Shown here piece after piece: positions 27,790 through 37,144 of a stretch of 64,000 nucleotides of DNA. Below the pieces are notes generated by a model. It saw only the letters and a program-made list of their open reading frames with translations, was not told the DNA's origin and did no database searches. The DNA lies in the NCBI GenBank assembly GCA_016722295.1, contig JADKGL010000027.1, positions 62,001 to 126,000 on the forward strand, read 5' to 3'. Both the position numbers and the translations under genes were made by a program. This DNA comes from Saprospiraceae bacterium (GTDB lineage Bacteria; Bacteroidota; Bacteroidia; Chitinophagales; Saprospiraceae). How positions within the stretch are numbered: position 1 is the first letter of the stretch; each line of letters starts with the position of its first letter.

Positions 27790-27797
27790 TAAATTTG
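27790..27797 (+). promoter_or_regulatory. -7 promoter box (TAAATTTG) for the GltD-like/kor operon
   Basis: TAAATTTG fits TAnnTTTG and ends 19 bases before the TTG start at 27817, supporting that start despite the rare codon. Confidence 0.5.
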
Positions 27798-27816
27798 CCG
27801 ATCAAAATATTCAAAA

Positions 27817-29595
27817 TTGAATCCGACAAATATCCAAGACCCGGAATACTTTCACAAGGTAGTCGATTGTCAGTATGCATGCCCTGCACATACTCCTGTT
27901 CCAGAGTATATCAGGCTCATTGCGCAAGAGCGCTATACTGAGGCTTATATGATCAATTGGGTGTCCAATGTATTCCCTGGAGTACTGGGCAGGACCTGTG
28001 ATCGTCCTTGTGAACCTGCTTGTAGAAGAGGTAGAATCGAAGAAGAGCCCGTGGCGATTTGTCGATTGAAGCGTGTGGCAGCAGACTATAAAGGAGACGT
28101 CAAATCTTTGATTCCTGGCCCTCCAAGCATTAAAAATGGCAAAAAGATCGCTTTAATTGGTGGTGGACCAGCTTCACTGACAGTAGCACGAGATTTGGCG
28201 CCATTGGGATATGAGATTCATCTCTACGATGAACAACCAGCAGGAGGAGGTATGATGAGAAGTCAGATTCCATCCTTCCGACTTCCGGATGAGGTATTGT
28301 CAGAAGAGGTCAATTTTATCTTGGACATGGGGATCCATACTCAGTTCAACCACTATGTCAAAAGCATGAAGGAAGAAATCCTTCCTAAAGGCTATGATGC
28401 GATATTTGTGGGAACAGGAGCTCCTCGAGGTAAGAATCTTTCAGATTTGCCAGGCAGGAATGAAGCCGCAGCAAATATTCATATAGGAATAGAATGGCTT
28501 GCAAGTGTTGCCTTCGAGCACACTAAAAAAATTGGTAAAAAAGTACTCGTCATCGGAGGAGGAAATACAGCAATGGACTGCTGTCGTACCTCACGAAGAT
28601 TAGGAGGTGAAGATGTGAGAGTAGTCGTAAGAAGCCCTTTCAATGAAATGAAAGCTTCTCCTTGGGAAATAGAAGATGCACAACATGAAGATATTCCTTT
28701 CTATAATATGCATTCGCCAAAATCTTTTGTGACAAAAGATGGAAAATTGGTTGGCATGGAATTCGAAAAAGTTGAAGCGAAATATGAGAATGGTAAAAGA
28801 TCATTAGTTTCTACAGGTGAAATTGTTTTTATGGAAGCTGATGATGTTTTACTTGCTATAGGACAAGAAAATAGTTTTCCGTGGATAGAGCGAGATTTAG
28901 GTATTGAGTTTGACAAATGGGAAACGCCAGTACTCAATGATAAAACATATCAATCAACTGTACCAAATATCTTTTTTGGTGGAGATGCGGCCTTTGGTCC
29001 AAAAAATGTTATTACTGCAGTTGCTCAAGGTCATCATGCTGCAATTTCTATTGATCTCTTTTGCGAAAACAAAGACATCGCAACAGAAAGACCATCACCA
29101 ATGACCAATCTGTTCCGTCAAAAAATGGGAATTCACGAATGGTCTTACGACAACAATACTGCTGATGATAAAAGGTATAAAGTCCCTCATGCAGACAAAA
29201 CAAAAGCATTAAAGGATAGACTATTGGAAGTTGAATTGGGATTTGATGACCAAATGGCATTTAAGGAAGCGCAACGATGTTTGAACTGCGATGTACAGAC
29301 GATTTTTACGACATCTAAGTGTATAGAATGTGATGCTTGTGTTGACATTTGCCCTACTTCCTGTATTACATTTACAACTGATGGTGATGAAGCGGATCTT
29401 CGTACCCGTCTCAATGCTCCAGCCAATAATTTGACACAAGAACTTTATGTTTCAGAGATACTTCCTACAAAGCGAGTCATGATAAAAGATGAGAATGTAT
29501 GTCTTCATTGTGGCCTTTGTGCTGAGCGATGTCCGACAGCCGCTTGGGATATGCAGAAATTTTTATACAACGCTCCAAAAGCATGTAGTTTATGA
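27817..29595 (+). CDS. GltD-like NAD(P)H-dependent flavoprotein with ferredoxin domains
   Basis: 592 residues. Order: an N-terminal glutamate-synthase-type Fe-S helical domain (CQYACPAHTPVPEY, later CDRPCEPACRRGR, to about residue 100); an FAD domain (ALIGGGPASLTVARDLA); an NAD(P)H domain (VLVIGGGNTAMDCCRTSRRLG, about residue 245); FFGGDAAFGP; and a C-terminal pair of [4Fe-4S] ferredoxin motifs (CIECDACVDICPTSC, CLHCGLCAERCPT). The start is TTG, chosen because the frame is closed shortly upstream and a promoter box sits at the right distance. Its ATGA overlap with korA suggests it is a working subunit exchanging electrons between NAD(P)H and the ferredoxin used by the 2-oxoacid oxidoreductase. 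No gltB is present, so glutamate synthase is unlikely. Confidence 0.85.
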   Translation: MNPTNIQDPEYFHKVVDCQYACPAHTPVPEYIRLIAQERYTEAYMINWVSNVFPGVLGRTCDRPCEPACRRGRIEEEPVAICRLKRVAADYKGDVKSLIPGPPSIKNGKKIALIGGGPASLTVARDLAPLGYEIHLYDEQPAGGGMMRSQIPSFRLPDEVLSEEVNFILDMGIHTQFNHYVKSMKEEILPKGYDAIFVGTGAPRGKNLSDLPGRNEAAANIHIGIEWLASVAFEHTKKIGKKVLVIGGGNTAMDCCRTSRRLGGEDVRVVVRSPFNEMKASPWEIEDAQHEDIPFYNMHSPKSFVTKDGKLVGMEFEKVEAKYENGKRSLVSTGEIVFMEADDVLLAIGQENSFPWIERDLGIEFDKWETPVLNDKTYQSTVPNIFFGGDAAFGPKNVITAVAQGHHAAISIDLFCENKDIATERPSPMTNLFRQKMGIHEWSYDNNTADDKRYKVPHADKTKALKDRLLEVELGFDDQMAFKEAQRCLNCDVQTIFTTSKCIECDACVDICPTSCITFTTDGDEADLRTRLNAPANNLTQELYVSEILPTKRVMIKDENVCLHCGLCAERCPTAAWDMQKFLYNAPKACSL

Positions 29596-31388
29596 TCGAT
29601 TTAAAAGGAATTAATGATGTAGTAATTCGTTTTGCTACTGTCAATGGTACAGGTTCTGCCAGTGCCAATAATATGTTTGCAAAAGCGGTATATAAAATGG
29701 GCGTGCCAGTCACTCCAAAAAATATTTTCCCTTCCAACATTCAAGGCTTACCTACATGGTATGAAGTGCGAGTGAGTGAGAAAGGATATTTAGGCCGCAG
29801 AGAAGGTATCGATATTTTAGTTGCAGTCAATGCACAAAGTTTTGCAAAAGATGTTCAGTCAGTAAGATCTGGCGGATATCTTATGTATGATTCTACTAAA
29901 CTATTGGCTGATGAAGATAAGCGTCCAGACATTCATTATATAGGCATTCCAATGATGGAGATGTGTATAGCACATTACAATGATGCAAGGACACATTTAT
30001 TGATGAAGAATGTCATCTATGTTGGTGCTTTGGCAGCACTTTTAGGGATGGAAATTTCAGTTTTTGAAAATTTAATTCAAGAGCAGTTTAAGAAAAAAGA
30101 AAAATTAATACCAGGCAATATTCAAGCACTACACCTCGGCGTAGATTATGCTTTGAAAAATTATTCCTTACTTCCTTATAAGATTGAAAGAAGAGATTTA
30201 ATTGGAGATCGCATCCTTATCGAAGGGAATAATGCCTGTGGCTTAGGTGCACTTTTTGCTGGTGCTACAGTTGGGTCTTGGTATCCTATCACTCCATCTA
30301 CTTCAGTGATGAATGCTTTTGAAAAATGGTGTTACAAATTCCGTGTAGATCCAGAAACTGGTGAACATAAATTTGCTATCATCCAAGCTGAAGATGAATT
30401 AGCTGCAATGGGTATGGTTTTGGGTGCCAATTGGAATGGCGCAAGATCTTTCACTGCAACTAGTGGTCCTGGTGTTTCACTCATGAGTGAATTTTTAGGC
30501 TTATCCTATTTTGCAGAAATTCCAGCTGTACTCATCGATGTGCAGCGAGGAGGTCCGTCTACTGGTATGCCTACTAGAACGCAACAGTCTGATTTGATGA
30601 TCGCCGCGTATGCTTCTCATGGAGATACGAAACATGTATTGCTCTTTCCTTCCAATCCAAAGGAATGCTTTGACATGACGGCTGATGCATTTGATTTTGC
30701 AGAGCGATATCAAACAGCAATATTGATTATGACAGACCTAGACCTTGGTATGAATGATCATCTTTCAGATCCATTACAATGGGATGATTCTAGGATGTAT
30801 AAAAGAGGTAAAGTGCTTACAGCAGTTGAACTAGAAAGCATGAAGTCTTTCGGTCGATATCAAGATGTCGATGGTGATGGAATTCCTTATAGAACGATAC
30901 CTGGAACACATCCTACCAAAGGTTCTTATTTTACACGAGGAAGTTCCAAAGACGAGAATGCAAAATATACCGAAGAAAGCGAAGCCTATGTGCGCAATGT
31001 AGATCGCCTAGCAAAAAAATGGCTCACCATCCAAAAAGAAATCTATCCTCCTGAAATCACTATCAATGACAAGGGAAGTAAAAAAGGCTTAATCTTTTTT
31101 GGTACATCGAGCTATGCAGCCATCGAAGCCATCGACCTCCTTGCAGAAAATGGTCTGCACTTCAATGCAATGCGATTAAAAGCTTTTCCATTCACAAAAG
31201 AAGTTCTCGAGTTTATCGATAATCACGATGAAATCTACGTCATCGAACAAAACCGCGATGCTCAGTGTAGAACGATTCTCATCACTGAACTCAACATCAA
31301 TCCATCTAAATTGAAATCTGTTTTAAACTATGATGGGTTTCCGATTACGGCACAATTTATTAGTGAAAAGATAATAACGAATAGATAA
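29592..31388 (+). CDS. korA: 2-oxoacid:ferredoxin oxidoreductase, fused gamma-alpha subunit
   Basis: 598 residues combining the gamma domain (about 1-190: VVIRFATVNGTGSASANNMFA, PSNIQGLPTWYEVRVS) and the alpha domain (about 205-595: EGNNACGLGALFAGATVGSWYPITPST, the long helix region with AIIQAEDELAAMGMVLGA, TATSGPGVSLMSEFLG). Works with the beta subunit encoded next (31490) to convert a 2-oxoacid plus CoA to acyl-CoA with reduction of ferredoxin, possibly in reverse. The family layout is that of 2-oxoglutarate enzymes, but the substrate (2-oxoglutarate, pyruvate or branched-chain) cannot be proven from sequence. The start overlaps the GltD-like stop by 4 bases. By eye this operon is richer in G+C than its neighbours. 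Confidence 0.87.
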   Translation: MIDLKGINDVVIRFATVNGTGSASANNMFAKAVYKMGVPVTPKNIFPSNIQGLPTWYEVRVSEKGYLGRREGIDILVAVNAQSFAKDVQSVRSGGYLMYDSTKLLADEDKRPDIHYIGIPMMEMCIAHYNDARTHLLMKNVIYVGALAALLGMEISVFENLIQEQFKKKEKLIPGNIQALHLGVDYALKNYSLLPYKIERRDLIGDRILIEGNNACGLGALFAGATVGSWYPITPSTSVMNAFEKWCYKFRVDPETGEHKFAIIQAEDELAAMGMVLGANWNGARSFTATSGPGVSLMSEFLGLSYFAEIPAVLIDVQRGGPSTGMPTRTQQSDLMIAAYASHGDTKHVLLFPSNPKECFDMTADAFDFAERYQTAILIMTDLDLGMNDHLSDPLQWDDSRMYKRGKVLTAVELESMKSFGRYQDVDGDGIPYRTIPGTHPTKGSYFTRGSSKDENAKYTEESEAYVRNVDRLAKKWLTIQKEIYPPEITINDKGSKKGLIFFGTSSYAAIEAIDLLAENGLHFNAMRLKAFPFTKEVLEFIDNHDEIYVIEQNRDAQCRTILITELNINPSKLKSVLNYDGFPITAQFISEKIITNR

Positions 31389-31489
31389 TAGTGAAAATTG
31401 AAATAAAGTTAAATATAGTGAAAGTGAAAAGTAAAAGTTTGAAAGTAAATATTTGTAACTTATTACTTACAACTTACAACTAAAATAAA

Positions 31490-32542
31490 ATGACATATCA
31501 AAGACCAAATTTTCGCCATCCAGATCTTCCACAAAACAAAATAGGTTTTTATCGCAAAGACTATGAAGGAGCTTTATCCACGCTTTGTGCAGGATGTGGT
31601 CATGACAGTATCAGTGGTGCTATCATTCAGGCGTGTTATGAAATGGCTATCGAGCCACATCGATTGGCAAAGCTATCTGGGATAGGATGTTCTTCAAAGA
31701 CACCAGCATATTTTTTGGGCAATTCACATGGATTTAATTCAGTACATGGTAGGATGCCTTCTGTGGCGACTGGAGCGGTGATGGCAAATAAAGATTTGCT
31801 TTATCTTGGTGTAAGTGGTGATGGAGATACAGCTTCTATAGGGATGGGGCAGTTCGTACATGCGATAAGGAGAAATTTGAATATCCTTTATATCGTCATG
31901 AACAATGGATGTTATGGATTGACCAAAGGGCAAGACAGTGCCACTGCTGATCAAGGCTCTATCAACAAATCTGGAGTAGAGAATTCATTTCAGGGAATTG
32001 ATTTGATTGGATTAGGATTGGAGTTGGGAGCGACATTTCTAGCGAGAAGTTTTAGTGGTGACAAATCGCAATTGATCCCATTGATCAAAGCGGGATTGAG
32101 TCATCCAGGATTTGCATTGATCGATGTGATCTCACCTTGTGTGACATTCAATAATAATGTAGGCTCTACAAAATCTTATGATTACACGAGAGAACATATT
32201 GAAGCAACAGGATCCATAGATCTAGTGCCATATAAATCAGAGATCACGCATTCACAAATAGATGGTACGACGCAGATCATCACACTTCACGATGAATCTA
32301 GTATTCAAGTGCATAAATTATCACAAGACTGGGATCCGACCAGCAAAATCTCTGCGTACAATAAAATGCATGAGGCGAAGACTGTAAAAGAAATATTGAC
32401 AGGCTTGATCTATATCGATACAGAAAGCAAAGACCTCCACAGCGTCCTTAAAACATCAAAAAAACCATTAAACGCATTGACCGAATCTGATCTTTGTCCG
32501 GGTAATGATGCCTTGGCTAAGATTTGTGCTGGGATGAGGTAG
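31490..32542 (+). CDS. korB: 2-oxoacid:ferredoxin oxidoreductase beta subunit
   Basis: 350-residue thiamine-pyrophosphate subunit. Cysteines for the proximal [4Fe-4S] cluster are visible in LCAGCGHDS, SGIGCSSK and ISPCVTF. The TPP/Mg motif GDGDTASIGMGQ lies near residue 108 and is followed by the usual NNGCYGLTKGQ. Length is typical of KorB. It follows korA after a 100-bp gap of low-complexity GTGAAA/AAAGT filler, so separate initiation is possible, but it is almost certainly the partner of korA. A near-perfect hairpin 50 bases downstream (32592-32620) may end the transcript, although it also belongs to the transposase repeat. Confidence 0.9.
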   Translation: MTYQRPNFRHPDLPQNKIGFYRKDYEGALSTLCAGCGHDSISGAIIQACYEMAIEPHRLAKLSGIGCSSKTPAYFLGNSHGFNSVHGRMPSVATGAVMANKDLLYLGVSGDGDTASIGMGQFVHAIRRNLNILYIVMNNGCYGLTKGQDSATADQGSINKSGVENSFQGIDLIGLGLELGATFLARSFSGDKSQLIPLIKAGLSHPGFALIDVISPCVTFNNNVGSTKSYDYTREHIEATGSIDLVPYKSEITHSQIDGTTQIITLHDESSIQVHKLSQDWDPTSKISAYNKMHEAKTVKEILTGLIYIDTESKDLHSVLKTSKKPLNALTESDLCPGNDALAKICAGMR

Positions 32543-32580
32543 GGTGGATTTTTGTGGCTTGTTATGTTGGCTTGATTTGT

Positions 32581-32697
32581 GTCAAGAATAGATTTAACAG
32601 TTCTTTGAGAACTGTTAAATTTCTTTCGTTCCATCACATCCTTCAGCCAAACCAACACATAACAATTGTAAAAAATTGCATCCAGAATTTCAAAATT
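32581..32697. repeat. Diverged copy of an internal RAYT gene segment, with a perfect hairpin
   Basis: About 115 bp aligning with 33161-33285 inside the transposase gene, including shared words TCTTTGAGAACTGTTAAAT, CAACACATAAC and TTGCATCCAGAATT. It holds a perfect inverted repeat: ATTTAACAGTTCT (32592-32604), loop TTG, AGAACTGTTAAAT (32608-32620). It lies just beyond the 3' end of the transposase gene, where REP-type palindromes are expected for RAYT systems. The minus strand still reads VLVWLKDVMERKKF, matching VLAWLKQIGVVER in the transposase, so it is an old coding fragment. Confidence 0.75.
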
Positions 32698-32715
32698 TAC
32701 ATTCTAAATCCACAC

Positions 32716-33525
32716 TCACGATTCTTCTATATAAAATAATTCCTGTTGCCACTTATATTTTTTGTATTGTTCACTGTAATGAATGAATTCATCCATTCCA
32801 CCAAACCACGACAATAATTCACTTTTATTCAGACGAGTTTCTTTCTCACTTACAATCGATCTATAGGAAGACCAAGGATATGCTCCAAATGTGTATGCAT
32901 AATCGTGATGAATTACATTGTGATGAATGTAGGTAGATACTTTCTTTAAATCTTTGATACCAAAGACATGCTTTCTTCGAAATGGTTTTTGGAACAAACT
33001 GCCTGTTCGGTCTTGTTGTTTATTGATGGATTTGGCATAACTGAGCATAAACCTTCGCAATCGTTCACTCACTAAGTATGAACATAGTTGGTATGTGAAT
33101 TCTAGTTGATCCATGTGTGTTGGATGGTCCGATGAAGCTGAAAGGGAGTTGCGTCTGGGTGTCAACATGAGATTTAACATTTCTTTGAGAACTGTTAAAT
33201 CTGCTGTTCGTTCCACCACACCTATCTGCTTCAACCAAGCCAACACATAACGGTCGTAAAAACTTGCATCCAGAATTCCAAAATCAACACTAGCAGCTTG
33301 TAAAATTTCATTCGTTGATTTTGGCTTAATCAATAAGTGAAAATGATTGTCTAATAAGCAATAGCTATATGTATCAAGATATGCCGAAGTATAGTCTGCA
33401 TATCTTTTCAAAAAAATATTGATAATTTTTATATTCAAAAAGATATTCCTTTTCTCATTACCTCGATTGAAAATATGGTAGTAATGATTTGGAAGGAGTG
33501 GTAAACTTAAGTCAGCTTTTGACAT
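32716..33525 (-). CDS. REP-associated tyrosine transposase (RAYT, Y1/IS200-like)
   Basis: 269 residues. N-terminal HYYHIFNRGNEKRNIF and the HUH motif HFH at residues 61-63 (LLDNHFHLLIK) identify the Y1 transposase fold of RAYT proteins. The nucleophile is probably the Tyr in FMLSYAKSINK, about residue 169. The C-terminal GSLFQKPFRRK and FGAYPWSSYRS motifs are classic for the group. An unusual stretch of about 70 residues (about 75-150) separates the HUH and Tyr parts. It is encoded partly by a hairpin (33172-33200) and includes a segment duplicated downstream. The gene appears intact. Such proteins nick single-stranded DNA at REP hairpins and are usually single-copy and immobile. Confidence 0.85.
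   Translation of the reverse strand: MSKADLSLPLLPNHYYHIFNRGNEKRNIFLNIKIINIFLKRYADYTSAYLDTYSYCLLDNHFHLLIKPKSTNEILQAASVDFGILDASFYDRYVLAWLKQIGVVERTADLTVLKEMLNLMLTPRRNSLSASSDHPTHMDQLEFTYQLCSYLVSERLRRFMLSYAKSINKQQDRTGSLFQKPFRRKHVFGIKDLKKVSTYIHHNVIHHDYAYTFGAYPWSSYRSIVSEKETRLNKSELLSWFGGMDEFIHYSEQYKKYKWQQELFYIEES
33172..33200. repeat. Hairpin inside the RAYT coding sequence
   Basis: ATTTAACATTTCT, loop TTG, AGAACTGTTAAAT: the same hairpin as at 32592-32620 with one mismatch, here encoding ADLTVLKEMLNL in frame. Possible insertion of a REP-like element into the gene, or the parent of the downstream copy. Confidence 0.7.
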
Positions 33526-33829
33526 ATGATTTAATCTTCAATATTTTTATTTCGTCAAATAATGCAAGTCTATCTCCTTTTCATATTCTGGTGGTAGATA
33601 ATTCATCAGTTGTTAATATCGTACCATCAATACTATCCTGATTTTTATGGCATGATATCAATAATAAAATGAATAAAACTTTATAAGTTTTAAGATAGAG
33701 TTGAAAATAATTTCTTGGTTCAAACATGAATCTCATTTTTTAAATATCATCAATTGGCAAATATACCAGTAATTTAATTACAGACAAGATTATAAGAAGT
33801 AACTCAGATATAATTTTAAAATTTCATTA
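33526..33829. other. Intergenic region, nothing recognised
   Basis: AT-rich spacer upstream of the RAYT gene and downstream of the first giant T9SS gene. The only oddity is a 19-codon open frame (MNYLPPEYEKEIDLHYLTK) on the minus strand around 33560-33620, too short to call. Confidence 0.4.
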
Positions 33830-36800
33830 TTACTGCACCACCACTCTACAATAAGCCCTATTGCCCCGATCATCTATCAAGTAAACAAAATAAATACCAG
33901 CTTTTAATTCATCTCTCTGAATCGTAATATCCATAGCTTTTGTGAAATGACTAGTGTGATGTTTGCCTTCACTACTTGTTATATGATATTGCAGATTTTT
34001 ATTTTTCCAGTGATCTGGTAAAACTATTGTGCAAGACTCCGAGAATGGATTTGGGATGGCAGTGAGTTGTATCGTTTCTTGAGATTTAATTTCTTTTGTT
34101 CCTAATATTGGGACCAATTGAATTTGTGTGAGATTGGTAATAACGGGTTCGTTGAAATCAAAATAGATCGAAGCTTCATTGAATATTTTCGTTCCAAAGT
34201 TGAGATCTCTCTTTGGTTTGATGCTGTATTTAAAATATCCATTGGATGCGATGTAATTAATGGAGCTATCTGGCAATAGTATATTTGCAAATTTGATCTC
34301 CATCGTTCCATTATCACCAAGGAAATAACTATAATCATGGCTAGCAGAAATTGGAGTTAAACTACTCCAATCCAAATTATAATCCAACTGATCTTTGATC
34401 ACCACTGTAAATGCAGTATCTGTTCCTGTATTTTGAAAACGGATGAGATATTCCAACACACTATCTGTCTTGTGAAAAGTAGTGCTTTGAATTCCATTGA
34501 TGTAAACCATTTTATCATTTGGATCAAAAGAACCGATGTTTTCATCACAAATAATTATTGTATCTGAAAGTTGAAGTGGAAGGAAACAATCGTTCTTATC
34601 TTCAATTATTCCTTTGATACAATGTTCTTGATTTAATCGTGCATCACAAGACACTTTGAAAGTAAAAGTGATACGAAATGTTTCACCAACTTTAATTGTT
34701 GGAATGTTAAAAGCCCATAGATTTGTATTTATACTTTCAGGTCTTGAGCTACAAGTAATATCAGTGAAGTAATCGTCCAAAATAATTTCTACTTTTGTAT
34801 CCTTTGCATCAATAGTCCCTTCATTTCGAATGCTAATAAATGCTTGATTTCCTTCAAAGCATCTTCTTAATCTGCTTAAACTTAATCCTGTGATCAAATC
34901 AACGCAACTTAATTTTGGCTTGATAATAAGACTATCCAAAATTACATCCTGATTTGGAAGCACTTGAAGTTGTGTTGGAAAATTACATAATTCCCAGATG
35001 GAATTTTTGTCTTTAATCTTTACTTCGTAGGTATCTGGACTAACAAAGGCTAAATACTTTCCATCATTTAAGGCGGATAAGGAATAGTAGTTATTTTTAC
35101 CTTTTAATTCTAATTGAATTGACTTGGCTAGTGATTCTGCATTGTTAACTTTGCAGTCATCGTTTTGATCTATATAAATTGAGCTATTTAATCTTGAATA
35201 ATCGTTTTGTATTTTTTCACTAAATTTATATAATGGAGAATAGGTTTTATAGGCATATAAATAATCGTTTTTGCCTTGATAGATAGTTAAGTTATCATTT
35301 GAAATTAGGTCTAAGCCTTGTAAACTTAATGATTTCTCTGTATTGTTAACTATATTAATTACCTTTAATTCTGTCAATGTAGAAGTTTTGAAATATAAGT
35401 TATCATAATCATCAACAAGTAGTAATTTATATTCTCTTGGAATACCATAACTTTGGGTAGTTTTACCAAAATCATGAGTATATTTTATTAAATAATCTCC
35501 TGTAATATCTGCTTCTATCCAATAGAATACATTATTTGCTGTCAAATAGATATCAGAAATGAATAATGGTCTCGGTAAATTGATTGACTTCCAATTCAAT
35601 CCATAATCCAAAGAGTAAGATATATTACTAAATGCTTCAATACTGTATAAAATATTTTGTTTAGAAATTTTTAGTTTATCAAAACCAGAAGATACATTAA
35701 ATCTACCTTTTGCAACCCAACTATCTGCTCTGTCATAGGATACAAAAATTGAATCGAATCTCAACATTATAATATTCTCTTTATTGTCAAGCATTAATCT
35801 ATAAGGCAAATTATTAGTAGGTAATTTTTTTTTGATAATCGTACTGAAAAAATCATTTGAAATACAGAGTGAATCAGAATAATAACTATAGATACCTATT
35901 GATCCATCGCTCCATGCAATATATTGATCATATTTTGTCGGATAAATAGTTTTCCAAGAATTCCCTTCATCTGTTGTGAATTGAGTACCGGTATATAATG
36001 AAACGTAACAATTACTATTCGATAAAACATTAACATTTTGAATTAAAGCTTCAATTACTGGAAGTTCAATAAATGATGCCTTTTGATTTGGTTCAAAATA
36101 TATTGAATTTACAATGATTTCACCAGCTTTAGAAATACTAATTTTATCATTAAAATTAAAAATTATTTTCTTGATGTAGGGATTTAAATATTCTGAGCTC
36201 TCATTCCAGGTATCACCATTATTTTGTGAAATATAAAATAATCCTCTATAATTAGCTAGGAGAGTGCCATCATTTAATTCCAAAAAATTATCAAAAGATA
36301 AATTATTAGGAAAAGATTTAGTATTCCAGGTTGTTCCAAAATCAATAGAGTAGCTATATTTTGAACTTTGTAAATCAAATATAATATTGCTCTTTTTATG
36401 ATGAAATAACTTTTGACAACAAGCAGTGTAAAAGATAACTTTCAATTGAGATCCATCATCATTAAATTTCCAGATTTCGCCAGTAGATCCTTGCGTTCTT
36501 CTTACGAAGTTATTATTATTTCCAAGGCATAAAAGCTCTGCAGAGTGTGTCGACCAATTAGTTACTTTATTGAAGGGGCCACTATTTTTTGAAATTAAAA
36601 ATTGGTTATTTTCCGCTAAATAAATATTTGCTCCATCAGGTGAAAAACTGAAATCTTCTATATAATCAATAGCTTTATATTTTTTATCCCAGGTATTATT
36701 AGAATTATTAAATTTATATAGATTTTCATTATATGCCAAAAATATTTCACCAGTTGGACTTTCTTTTATAACGCTCTTATATCTATAATTTACCTTTTGG

Positions 36801-37021
36801 ATGCCATTGGAATACTCGGTCCAAGTTTTACCCTTATCTTCTGAAATAAATGCTCTTTCCGTTGAGGTAAAAACAAAAATATTACCCTCGTCCTTCGTTA
36901 TAATTGATGCAGAAATATCAGCTCCAATTGGACCATTTAAAGATTTCCATGATTGAGCAAAAGAAAATTGGCAAAAAAAATTAATCGCGATAAGTAGGCA
37001 TAAATAATGTCTCTTGTGCAT
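33830..37021 (-). CDS. Giant T9SS-secreted beta-propeller-like protein, paralogue 1
   Basis: 1063 residues. Signal peptide (1-22, ending FSFAQ), then SWKSLNGPIGA. The first ~620 residues contain many sialidase/photosystem-stability-factor-like blades with Asp-box-like motifs (SEDKGKTWTEY, SQNNGDTWNES, DEGNSWKTI, SYDRADSWV). An EF-hand-like DQNDDCKVNN opens a carboxypeptidase-regulatory-like segment near residue 625. A repeat-domain region with FDPNDKMVYINGIQ and FRN-type strands (IRFQNTGTDTAFTVVI) follows at about 830-960. The T9SS C-terminal domain ends IYFVYLIDDRGNRAYCRVVVQ-like strands. Probably a surface adhesin or sensor; no catalytic site is seen. It forms a tandem pair with the next gene. 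Confidence 0.8.
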   Translation of the reverse strand: MHKRHYLCLLIAINFFCQFSFAQSWKSLNGPIGADISASIITKDEGNIFVFTSTERAFISEDKGKTWTEYSNGIQKVNYRYKSVIKESPTGEIFLAYNENLYKFNNSNNTWDKKYKAIDYIEDFSFSPDGANIYLAENNQFLISKNSGPFNKVTNWSTHSAELLCLGNNNNFVRRTQGSTGEIWKFNDDGSQLKVIFYTACCQKLFHHKKSNIIFDLQSSKYSYSIDFGTTWNTKSFPNNLSFDNFLELNDGTLLANYRGLFYISQNNGDTWNESSEYLNPYIKKIIFNFNDKISISKAGEIIVNSIYFEPNQKASFIELPVIEALIQNVNVLSNSNCYVSLYTGTQFTTDEGNSWKTIYPTKYDQYIAWSDGSIGIYSYYSDSLCISNDFFSTIIKKKLPTNNLPYRLMLDNKENIIMLRFDSIFVSYDRADSWVAKGRFNVSSGFDKLKISKQNILYSIEAFSNISYSLDYGLNWKSINLPRPLFISDIYLTANNVFYWIEADITGDYLIKYTHDFGKTTQSYGIPREYKLLLVDDYDNLYFKTSTLTELKVINIVNNTEKSLSLQGLDLISNDNLTIYQGKNDYLYAYKTYSPLYKFSEKIQNDYSRLNSSIYIDQNDDCKVNNAESLAKSIQLELKGKNNYYSLSALNDGKYLAFVSPDTYEVKIKDKNSIWELCNFPTQLQVLPNQDVILDSLIIKPKLSCVDLITGLSLSRLRRCFEGNQAFISIRNEGTIDAKDTKVEIILDDYFTDITCSSRPESINTNLWAFNIPTIKVGETFRITFTFKVSCDARLNQEHCIKGIIEDKNDCFLPLQLSDTIIICDENIGSFDPNDKMVYINGIQSTTFHKTDSVLEYLIRFQNTGTDTAFTVVIKDQLDYNLDWSSLTPISASHDYSYFLGDNGTMEIKFANILLPDSSINYIASNGYFKYSIKPKRDLNFGTKIFNEASIYFDFNEPVITNLTQIQLVPILGTKEIKSQETIQLTAIPNPFSESCTIVLPDHWKNKNLQYHITSSEGKHHTSHFTKAMDITIQRDELKAGIYFVYLIDDRGNRAYCRVVVQ
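33831..34535. repeat. Near-identical direct repeat, copy 1 (3' end of paralogue 1)
   Basis: About 705 bp matching 37146-37850 with few substitutions and no visible gap (constant offset of 3315). It encodes the last ~235 residues from FDPNDK to the end. Similarity falls sharply beyond this block. Confidence 0.8.
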
Positions 37022-37042
37022 AGTTAAGGTATTTTATTAGTT

Positions 37043-37050
37043 CAAATATA
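37043..37050 (-). promoter_or_regulatory. -7 promoter box (TATATTTG) for paralogue 1
   Basis: Minus-strand TATATTTG, 21 bases before the ATG. The surrounding sequence is conserved with the promoter of paralogue 2. Confidence 0.5.
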
Positions 37051-37144
37051 ATTATTTAATTCGAATAATCCAAAAAATTAACATATTAAATATTAATTCA
37101 ATGCATTGTAGATAAATAATGAGTGTCTTATATTCAACGTATAA

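Noticed and set aside
27632..27889. Minus-strand frame across the start of the GltD-like gene
   Set aside because: Overlaps a well-supported gene and its promoter and has no recognisable motif.
32410..32658. Minus-strand open frame overlapping korB
   Set aside because: It is a shadow of korB joined to the duplicated RAYT fragment; only the fragment is informative.
33556..33620. 19-codon minus-strand frame MNYLPPEYEKEIDLHYLTK
   Set aside because: Too short, with a stop just upstream; I could not link it to a transposase family.
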